Of a stretch of DNA of 7,215 bases, positions 1 to 5,584 are shown piece after piece. Numbering within the stretch: the first letter of the stretch is position 1; every line of letters begins with the position of its first letter. Below the pieces are notes generated by a model. It ran no database searches. It saw only the letters and a list, made by a program, of their open reading frames with translations, and was not told the origin of the DNA. The position numbers and the translations under genes are program-made. This stretch comes from JAJPJX01 sp964568355 (GTDB lineage: Bacteria; Acidobacteriota; Terriglobia; Bryobacterales; Bryobacteraceae): NCBI GenBank assembly GCA_964568355.1, contig CAZMRK010000157.1, positions 1 to 7,215 on the forward strand. The letters run 5' to 3'.

Positions 1-2277
1 GTCTCCGGCGTAGGCCTTGCTGCTTCGCCATCGCCGCTCTACATTCGCGGCTATACCGTCATTCCAGAACCGCAAAAAGTGGAACTCCATGGCGGGGATT
101 TTCCGTTCCATGACGGATGGCGGTTGGAGCCGGGCGAGGGCGTCCGGTCCAACGATGTGGCGGTGGAAAGCCTGAAAGCGCAATTAGCCGGGCGGTACGG
201 GCTGACACTGGGGAACCGGGGGAAAGGCAACGTTGTCGAGCTGGCAATTCATCCGGGAGCTGTGAAAATCGGCACGGCTATAGATTCAGATAAAACTGCC
301 CTGGCGGAACAGGCGTACAGTCTGGATCTGGGTTCGGAGCGAATTCGCATTACGGCGAACGCACCCGCCGGCCTGTTCTACGGGATGGAGACGCTCGTAC
401 AGTTAGTGAAATCCGAACGGGGCAAGCTGTGGCTGCCGCAAGGCCAGATCGTGGATTGGCCGGATGTCAGGCTCCGCGAGGTTTTCTGGGACGAGCAGGA
501 ACATCTCGACCATCCCGACGTGATAAAACAAGCGATCGAACGGGCTGCTTTCTTCAAAATCAATGCGTTCGCACTGCGTTTGAACCAATATTTTGAATAT
601 CAGAGCGCGCCTGCCCTGGTCGACCCTTATGCGCTCACGCCCGCGCAGCTTCAGGAGTTGACCGATTATGGTCTGCGCTACCACGTTCAAGTGATCCCGT
701 ATCTCGACGGTCCAGCACACGCGAATTTCATCCTGAATCATGAGGAGTACGCCAGGCTGAGAGCGTTTCCCGAAACGACATTCGAAATGTGCTCGACAAA
801 TCCCGAGACCTACAAGCTGCTCTATGGCATGTTTCAGGACCTGGTGGACGCCAACAAGGGCGTGAAGTATTTCCATCTCTCAACGGACGAAGCATGGTTC
901 ATCGGGAAGGCCAATAACAACCAGTGCCAGGAAGCAAACCGGGCGAAAGAACTGGGTAGCCCCAGCAAGCTGTGGGTTGAATTCACCCAAAAAACCGCGG
1001 GCTACCTGGAGGCTCACGGCCGCAAGGTGATTTTCTGGGGCGAGACACCCATGCAGGCGGAAGATATTCCGTTGCTGCCGTCCGGCCTGATCAATGGAGA
1101 AATTTACAGCACGGCCTACAACAAGGCTTTTCGCGCACACGGCATCGGCCAGATGATCTATACCAATTCGCTGCCGGACGATCCGCTATTTCCGTCATAC
1201 TATGTCCTGTCGCCGGAGGAGCAGGTACATCCCCGCAAGGCCGAGGAACGTGCGACCACGGTTTTCAATGAGATTTCCTATACTTCAGGGCGGCATGAAG
1301 CGGACATCGTGGGAGCCGGCATTTTTGCCTGGGGAGATCTCGGCCCGCATCCCGAGACGTTCTGGTTAGGCTATGCTGTGGGTGCATCGGCGGCCTGGCA
1401 TCCGGGCTCATCGGACCCGCGCGAACTCGCCCACAGCTTCTACCGGCTGTTTTACGGCGCCGGCGCCAGCAGCATGGGCCGGCTCTATCAATTGATGAGC
1501 ACGCAGGCGCAGTTCTGGGCCGGCAGTTGGGACAGCAAGCCAGGAGGGCCGCTTGTCTTCGGGTATTCATATGGCATCGGCCCTTTCACTCCGCACCAGC
1601 CGGCACTTCCCCTTCCCGCGGTGCCGGACGGGAACTATCTGCGGGTGGCGCACAATTGGCTTCCGGAGAACTCCACGCGCCTGAAATTAGCCTGGAAGTT
1701 TCTGGGAGAGAATGACGAACTACTGAATCTGTTGTATGCCAATTTAGGCGCGATTCAGTTCAATCGTTACAATCTTGAGGTTTATCTCTCGATCGCCCAG
1801 TTGTGCCGGCAGAATCTGCTCCTATTCACATCGCTGGAGGAAATCAGCAATGCTCTGGAGAAAGCTCAAGAGCACGCTGCCAGATTGCGTTATGCGGACG
1901 CCGTGGCCGCTCTGGACCAGGCGCTCGACGTGGCTGGGAAAATTCGCGACGAGCGGAACCAGGCTCTGCATGACGTCACGGCAACCTGGTATAAAACGTG
2001 GTTCCCGAGAGTTCGCGAAGCGAACGGGCGTCACGCGACTCGGGCGCCGCAGAATTTTGTGGATACGGAAAGTACTGAAGGCGCCCGGCGCCGGCAGGAA
2101 GGCTTGCTTTATCTCATCGAGCGGGAATTCGTGTGGCCATTCGGTGATTGGGTCAACCAGGTGCAGGCCGTGAGGAACCGCTATGCGAGAGAGCACAAAC
2201 TGCCCGCGCGTGATGGCAAGTTCGACTGGCAAGATACGGCAACCCTGCACAGCCAGGCGGCTGATCGCGGGTTGTGA
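1..2277 (+). CDS. GH20-family beta-N-acetylhexosaminidase-like glycosidase, 5' end missing
   Basis: Probable exo-glycosidase acting on terminal beta-linked N-acetylhexosamines. The frame is open from base 1, and the first possible start, GTG at 79, would cut into a normal-looking N-terminal stretch (VIPEPQKVELHGGDFPF), so the true start lies outside the window; 758 residues are visible. Visible residues 1-10 (VSGVGLAASP) could be the end of a signal peptide, which would make the protein exported; this is a guess. Residues about 20-140 resemble the zincin-like GH20b domain, ending in the typical AGLFYGMETLVQLV. The TIM-barrel follows from about residue 155 (RLREVFWDEQEH). The adjacent acidic pair expected of GH20 is D296-E297 in FHLSTDEAW; the usual motif is HxGGDE, so the two glycines are Ser-Thr here. 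A helical, charged C-terminal region follows (about 560-740). The family call is confident at fold level, but substrate specificity is not. It ends at TGA 2275-2277. Confidence 0.8.
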   Translation, partial: VSGVGLAASPSPLYIRGYTVIPEPQKVELHGGDFPFHDGWRLEPGEGVRSNDVAVESLKAQLAGRYGLTLGNRGKGNVVELAIHPGAVKIGTAIDSDKTALAEQAYSLDLGSERIRITANAPAGLFYGMETLVQLVKSERGKLWLPQGQIVDWPDVRLREVFWDEQEHLDHPDVIKQAIERAAFFKINAFALRLNQYFEYQSAPALVDPYALTPAQLQELTDYGLRYHVQVIPYLDGPAHANFILNHEEYARLRAFPETTFEMCSTNPETYKLLYGMFQDLVDANKGVKYFHLSTDEAWFIGKANNNQCQEANRAKELGSPSKLWVEFTQKTAGYLEAHGRKVIFWGETPMQAEDIPLLPSGLINGEIYSTAYNKAFRAHGIGQMIYTNSLPDDPLFPSYYVLSPEEQVHPRKAEERATTVFNEISYTSGRHEADIVGAGIFAWGDLGPHPETFWLGYAVGASAAWHPGSSDPRELAHSFYRLFYGAGASSMGRLYQLMSTQAQFWAGSWDSKPGGPLVFGYSYGIGPFTPHQPALPLPAVPDGNYLRVAHNWLPENSTRLKLAWKFLGENDELLNLLYANLGAIQFNRYNLEVYLSIAQLCRQNLLLFTSLEEISNALEKAQEHAARLRYADAVAALDQALDVAGKIRDERNQALHDVTATWYKTWFPRVREANGRHATRAPQNFVDTESTEGARRRQEGLLYLIEREFVWPFGDWVNQVQAVRNRYAREHKLPARDGKFDWQDTATLHSQAADRGL

Positions 2278-2302
2278 GCGCTTCGGGAAATGCGCTTTTC
2301 TG
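2276..2302 (+). terminator. possible intrinsic terminator of the GH20 gene
   Basis: AGCGC (2277-2281) pairs with GCGCT (2292-2296). TT/AA pairing at 2282-2283 with 2289-2290 can extend the stem inward, leaving one bulged T (2291). The stem is followed by TTTCT. It begins on the GH20 stop codon. The stem is short and the U-tract brief, so this is only a candidate; no better terminator is seen before gntR. Confidence 0.4.
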
Positions 2303-2361
2303 AAATAGTGGATCACCCCGGAGGGGGCTAGCGCACCACCCTGCTTTTCTTCCGGATGTGG

Positions 2362-2414
2362 TCACTTCATCTTCTTTGCAAGGGCAAACGAGATTCTTTA
2401 AGGAGATGAAGTGA
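2362..2414. repeat. 15-bp-arm inverted repeat (long hairpin) upstream of gntR
   Basis: The arm at 2362-2376 is complementary to the arm at 2400-2414. The outer 11 bp (TCACTTCATCT / AGATGAAGTGA) are perfect; then comes one T-G wobble (2373/2403) and three more pairs (2374-2376 with 2400-2402). The loop is 23 nt and contains a smaller TTTGC-AAGG-GCAAA hairpin (2375-2388) that competes with the inner pairs. The 3' arm contains AAGGAG (2400-2405), the only good Shine-Dalgarno-like sequence in the gap. Neither strand has a T-run after the stem, so it does not look like a terminator. It may act as a protein-binding site or as an RNA structure; the function is unknown. Confidence 0.75.
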
Positions 2415-2422
2415 ATCGCTTA

Positions 2423-2441
2423 TGTTGACAGGTTGTCAACA
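2423..2441. promoter_or_regulatory. palindromic operator candidate overlapping a TTGACA box, upstream of gntR
   Basis: TGTTGACA (2423-2430), a 3-nt centre GGT, then TGTCAACA (2434-2441): perfect 8-bp arms. GntR-family regulators bind short palindromes of this size and often control themselves. The left arm contains a consensus -35-like TTGACA (2425-2430). The site sits 25-43 bp before the chosen ATG, where a bound regulator could block RNA polymerase. Assigning it to the adjacent gene product is inference from position. Confidence 0.6.
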
Positions 2442-2452
2442 ATCTTCTGCGG

Positions 2453-2458
2453 TAATCT
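2453..2458 (+). promoter_or_regulatory. possible -10 element (TAATCT) for leaderless gntR
   Basis: TAATCT fits the TAnnnT pattern and lies exactly 7 nt before the ATG at 2466, which would place the transcription start at the start codon. TTGACA at 2425-2430 is 22 bp upstream, too far for a normal -35. No Shine-Dalgarno precedes the ATG, which agrees with leaderless transcription. The motif is weak on its own; the same placement at lipA and the glycosyltransferase gene gives it weight. Confidence 0.4.
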
Positions 2459-2465
2459 GAAAAGT

Positions 2466-3200
2466 ATGAAAACACGCGCAAAAACGGCGGGACGTCGCGC
2501 TCATTCGGATGTGCCACCCAGGCGCGCGCCGAATCTAAGGGCGATGCTGGCCTCGTGTATACGCAGCGCAATCATGCGCGGAGAATATTCTCCGGGATCG
2601 CCGCTTGGGGAGGTGGAACTCGCACAGCGATTTGGCGCGAGCCGCGGACCGGTTCGCGAAGCTCTCATTCAACTGGAGCGAGAGTACCTCGTGCGCGCGA
2701 TTCCAAATCGAGGGTGCTTTGTCACCACGATGACCGAGCAGGAATTTGATGAAATCGTCACGTTGCGCTCGGTTCTCGAACCTCTCGCACTGGAATCAGC
2801 TCGGAACCACGCCACTCCGAAGGATCTAAAGGACTTGAGCCGGCGGTTAGGCAAGATGGAGTCGCTCGCCAGGAGTGGTGACCAGCGGTCCTACATCCAG
2901 ATGGACTATGAGTTTCATGTCGCCATCTGGGAGCTAAGCAGACGGCCGCTGTTGGCTGAGGTGCTGAAGCGCATCTCCGCGCCCGTCTTTGCCTTCGAGT
3001 CGATTGTAGAGGAGCGCTATCGGCGCGCGCACTACGACATGCTGTCCGATGCGCGAGCCCACGCACTCCTGGTGGAATATCTTGGTGGAAAGACCGACAA
3101 AGGCGCTCACGCGTGTCTTCAGCCGGTCCTCGAACTGGCGACGCACGCGGAGAAACCGATTGTGTTCGAGCGCCGTCGCGGTAGCCGCGTTTTACAATAA
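2466..3200 (+). CDS. GntR-family transcriptional regulator, FCD subclass
   Basis: DNA-binding regulator, 244 residues, close to the usual FCD length of about 220-250. A basic tail (1-22) precedes the winged helix-turn-helix (about 24-88), with the typical GEYSPGSPL turn and a recognition region SRGPVREALIQLE (59-71). The all-helical FCD effector domain covers about 96-225. Metal-site residues D147 and H151 (DYEFH) and H199 (AHALL) are visible. By eye, the usual C-terminal histidine position is occupied by V221 (LQPVL), so the site may be incomplete. ATG 2466 is chosen over the in-frame TTG at 2433 because the latter lies inside the palindrome and adds 11 residues unlike the family. The effector is unknown. 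lipA follows 5 nt after the stop, so co-transcription is likely unless the hairpin at 3177-3193 terminates. Autoregulation through 2423-2441 is plausible. Confidence 0.9.
   Translation: MKTRAKTAGRRAHSDVPPRRAPNLRAMLASCIRSAIMRGEYSPGSPLGEVELAQRFGASRGPVREALIQLEREYLVRAIPNRGCFVTTMTEQEFDEIVTLRSVLEPLALESARNHATPKDLKDLSRRLGKMESLARSGDQRSYIQMDYEFHVAIWELSRRPLLAEVLKRISAPVFAFESIVEERYRRAHYDMLSDARAHALLVEYLGGKTDKGAHACLQPVLELATHAEKPIVFERRRGSRVLQ
3177..3193 (+). terminator. possible weak terminator or attenuator at the gntR 3' end
   Basis: CGCGG (3177-3181), a 3-nt loop TAG, CCGCG (3185-3189), then TTTT (3190-3193). The stem is all G-C but only 5 bp and lies inside the last gntR codons. It could reduce read-through into lipA. 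A chance origin in GC-rich coding sequence is quite possible. Confidence 0.3.
3193..3198 (+). promoter_or_regulatory. possible -10 element (TACAAT) for leaderless lipA
   Basis: TACAAT matches five of six bases of TATAAT and ends 7 nt before the GTG at 3206, so a transcript could begin at the start codon. No -35-like box is seen at normal spacing. It would give lipA its own promoter despite the 5-nt gap to gntR. Confidence 0.4.
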
Positions 3201-3205
3201 AAACA

Positions 3206-4069
3206 GTGCTGGTCACCATTGCCCCCAAATTGACGCGTCCGGAATGGCTGCGCGCGCCCGCTCCCGTGGGTGAAAACTACCGCGACCTGAAGTCCCTCAT
3301 CGAGCGACTCAAGCTGCATACGGTGTGCGAAAGCGCCGCTTGCCCCAACGTAGGTGAGTGCTGGAACCATCGCACGGCCACGTTCATGATCCTGGGAAAC
3401 GTCTGCACCCGCCGGTGCGGCTTTTGCGCGGTGCAAAAGGGGCCGCCGCTGCCGGTGGACTATGACGAACCCCGGCGCGTGGCCGAGGCTGTCGCGGCCA
3501 TGGGCTTGCGCTTCGCCGTCATTACCAGCGTCAACCGTGATGACCGGAAGGATGGGGGCGCGGAACTCTTCGCCCTGACGATCCAGGCCATCCGCGAGAC
3601 GGTTCCGGGCTGCGGCGTCGAGGTCCTGGTGCCCGATTTTCAAGGCAGCCACGCGGCTATGGAGATCGTCATGAAGGCCGCTCCGGACGTGCTGAACCAC
3701 AATACCGAGACCGTGCCGCGGCTCTACCGGCAGGTGCGGCTGGGCGCGCGCTACGAGCGCTCGCTTGACATGCTGGCCTATGCCAAGAGCATCTCGGCCG
3801 ATACACCCACCAAGTCCGGGCTGATGCTCGGGCTGGGCGAAACCAGCGACGAGGTTTTACAGGTCATGCGGGATCTGCGGGAGCATCACGTGGACATTTT
3901 GACCCTGGGCCAATACCTGCGCCCTTCTCCAAAGCATCTTCCGATCGTGCGCTATATTCCTCCGGACGAATTTGCCGAATACCGCCGGCAGGGGCAGGCG
4001 ATGGGCTTCCGCCACGTCGAGGCCGGTCCGCTGGTGCGCAGTTCCTATCACGCCGCTTCGGCGGTCTGA
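3206..4069 (+). CDS. lipA: lipoyl synthase (radical SAM)
   Basis: Cytoplasmic enzyme that inserts two sulfur atoms into protein-bound octanoyl groups (EC 2.8.1.8), making the lipoyl cofactor of pyruvate and 2-oxoglutarate dehydrogenases and of glycine cleavage H protein. All signatures are present: the auxiliary iron-sulfur cluster motif CX4CX5C at C41, C46, C52 (CESAACPNVGEC), the radical SAM motif CX3CX2C at C67, C71, C74 (CTRRCGFC), VITSVNRDD, HNTETVPRLY, and the C-terminal RSSYHA (278-283) whose serine is a cluster ligand. Length 287 is at the short end of the family. GTG 3206 is the first usable start; an in-frame TAG stands at 3182-3184, and the PEWLRAPAP stretch matches the normal N-terminus. 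No Shine-Dalgarno is seen. lipB, which normally supplies the octanoyl group, is not in this window. Confidence 0.97.
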   Translation: MLVTIAPKLTRPEWLRAPAPVGENYRDLKSLIERLKLHTVCESAACPNVGECWNHRTATFMILGNVCTRRCGFCAVQKGPPLPVDYDEPRRVAEAVAAMGLRFAVITSVNRDDRKDGGAELFALTIQAIRETVPGCGVEVLVPDFQGSHAAMEIVMKAAPDVLNHNTETVPRLYRQVRLGARYERSLDMLAYAKSISADTPTKSGLMLGLGETSDEVLQVMRDLREHHVDILTLGQYLRPSPKHLPIVRYIPPDEFAEYRRQGQAMGFRHVEAGPLVRSSYHAASAV

Positions 4070-4090
4070 TCGGGTTCGTTCTATTTGGTA

Positions 4091-4096
4091 GATAAT
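4091..4096 (+). promoter_or_regulatory. possible -10 element (GATAAT) for aldA
   Basis: GATAAT matches TATAAT at five of six positions and lies in the only AT-rich patch of the 75-bp lipA-aldA gap. No convincing -35 box lies 16-18 bp upstream. A start near 4103 would make the leader almost exactly the hairpin at 4102-4136. Confidence 0.35.
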
Positions 4097-4101
4097 CAGT
4101 A

Positions 4102-4136
4102 GTGCTTCGCGGGCCGGACCGGCGAAGGCGAAGCGC
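4102..4136 (+). promoter_or_regulatory. hairpin in the aldA leader
   Basis: GTGCTTCGC (4102-4110) pairs with GCGAAGCGC (4128-4136) over 9 bp including one G-U wobble. The loop contains a second palindrome GCCGG-A-CCGGC (4113-4123). Because GCGAAG occurs twice in tandem (4122-4127 and 4128-4133), CTTCGC at 4105-4110 can pair with either copy, giving two exclusive folds. No T-run follows, so a terminator is unlikely. The structure ends 8 nt before the aldA ATG, where it could affect ribosome access or mRNA stability. Confidence 0.5.
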
Positions 4137-4144
4137 ACAACACC

Positions 4145-5584
4145 ATGAACCACTACCAGAACTTCATCGGCGGCCGTTTTGTGCCGTCCTCCGGAGCCGG
4201 GGAACGGATCGAGGTGAAGAACCCCGCGACTGGTGAGCGGATCGCCACCGTACCGGAGACCACGCCGGAGGGCGTGGAAGCGGCTTTCGCCGTAGCCGCG
4301 GCTGCACAGCCGGAATGGGCCAGCCGGCCCGCCGTCGAGCGCGCCCGTCTGCTGCACGGCATCGCCTCGAAACTCCGGGAGCGCGTCGAGCCGCTGGCTC
4401 GCACCATTGTGGAGGAGCAGGGCAAAATCCTCGACCTGGCCTCGGTCGAAGTGCAATTCACGGCGGATTACTTCGACTATATGGCCGAATGGGCCCGCCG
4501 CATCGAAGGCGAGATCATCCAAAGCGACCGTCCGGGAGAAACGATCCTGCTGTTCCGGCACCCCATCGGTGTGGTGGCGGGCATTCTCCCCTGGAATTTC
4601 CCGTTCTTCCTGATCGCGCGGAAGGCCGCTCCCGCGCTTGCCACCGGAAACACCATCGTGATCAAACCCAGCGAAGAGACGCCGGTGAACGCGGTGAAGT
4701 TCTGCGAGTTGCTCGTGGAGCTGGGCGTGCCGGCCGGGTTGATCAACATTGTCCACGGGCGCGGGCCGACCGTGGGCCGCGCGCTGGCCGGTTCGCCCCG
4801 CGCAGGGATGGTCAGCTTCACGGGCAGCGTCGAAACGGGTTCGGCTGTGATGGAAGCGGCGTCGCGTAACATCACCAAGGTCAATCTGGAGCTGGGCGGC
4901 AAAGCTCCGGCAATTGTCATGGCCGATGCCGACGTGGATATGGCCGTCAAAGCGATTCGCGCCTCACGCATCATCAACAGCGGCCAGGTCTGCAACTGCG
5001 CCGAGCGCGTCTACGTTCAGTCGCGAATTGCCGGCGAGTTTGTGGAAAAGCTCTCGGCGGCGATGCGAAGTACCCGGTTCGGCGATCCCCTGAAACAGGC
5101 CTCGGTCGAATACGGCCCGCTGATCAACGAGGCCGGATTCCGGAAGGTAGAGCGCCTGGTCAGCGGCGCGATCGGCCAGGGCGCCACCGTGGTCACCGGC
5201 GGGCAGCGCGGCGCCGGCGACGGCGGCTATTACTATGAGCCCACCGTCCTGACCGGCTGCCGGCAGGAGATGGAGATCATCCGGAAAGAGATCTTCGGCC
5301 CGGTGATCCCCGTAGTCACGTTTGACGATCTGGATCAGGCTATCCAGTACGCCAACGACTCCGAGTACGGCCTCACCTCGTCCATCTACACGCGCGACCT
5401 GAATGTAGCGCTCAAGGCTTGCCAGGAGATCCGCTTCGGCGAGACCTATATCAATCGCGAGAATTTCGAAGCCATGCAAGGCTTCCACGCCGGATGGCGC
5501 AAGAGCGGAATCGGCGGAGCCGACGGCAAGCACGGAGTCTACGAATTCACGCAGACGCACGTGGTCTATTTGCAGCGTAATTGA
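4145..5584 (+). CDS. aldA: lactaldehyde/glycolaldehyde dehydrogenase, AldA type
   Basis: NAD-dependent cytoplasmic aldehyde dehydrogenase, 479 residues, the same length as E. coli AldA. It oxidises L-lactaldehyde to lactate and glycolaldehyde to glycolate (EC 1.2.1.22 / 1.2.1.21), downstream of fucose, rhamnose, arabinose or xylose breakdown in known hosts. Catalytic residues are visible: N151 (PWNFPFF), general base E249 (LELGGK) and nucleophile C283 (NSGQVCNCAERV). Long stretches agree with my memory of E. coli AldA, including TADYFDYMAEWARR (one residue different), EGEIIQSDRPGE, FGETYINRENFEAMQG and GWRKSGIGGADGKHG; these separate AldA from generic succinate-semialdehyde or betaine aldehyde dehydrogenases. 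ATG 4145 fits the family N-terminus (YxxFIGGRFV). No Shine-Dalgarno is visible. It lies 75 bp after lipA with a hairpin between, so it may have its own promoter. Its last 19 bases overlap the convergent glycosyltransferase gene. Exact aldehyde preference remains inferred. Confidence 0.93.
   Translation: MNHYQNFIGGRFVPSSGAGERIEVKNPATGERIATVPETTPEGVEAAFAVAAAAQPEWASRPAVERARLLHGIASKLRERVEPLARTIVEEQGKILDLASVEVQFTADYFDYMAEWARRIEGEIIQSDRPGETILLFRHPIGVVAGILPWNFPFFLIARKAAPALATGNTIVIKPSEETPVNAVKFCELLVELGVPAGLINIVHGRGPTVGRALAGSPRAGMVSFTGSVETGSAVMEAASRNITKVNLELGGKAPAIVMADADVDMAVKAIRASRIINSGQVCNCAERVYVQSRIAGEFVEKLSAAMRSTRFGDPLKQASVEYGPLINEAGFRKVERLVSGAIGQGATVVTGGQRGAGDGGYYYEPTVLTGCRQEMEIIRKEIFGPVIPVVTFDDLDQAIQYANDSEYGLTSSIYTRDLNVALKACQEIRFGETYINRENFEAMQGFHAGWRKSGIGGADGKHGVYEFTQTHVVYLQRN

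Noticed and set aside
2316..2327. CCCC-GGA-GGGG stem in the GH20-gntR gap
   Set aside because: Only 4 bp with a 3-nt loop and no T-run; not a credible terminator.
2406..2428. Mini ORFs after AAGGAG (ATG-AAG-TGA and a five-codon GTG frame)
   Set aside because: Too short to call as genes; mentioned only with the inverted repeat as a possible leader.
2433..2465. TTG start for gntR, 11 codons upstream
   Set aside because: It lies in the palindrome, has no Shine-Dalgarno and adds residues not typical of the family; ATG 2466 is simpler.
3857..4756. 299-codon minus-strand frame across lipA and aldA
   Set aside because: It covers two well-supported genes on the other strand and has no recognisable domain.
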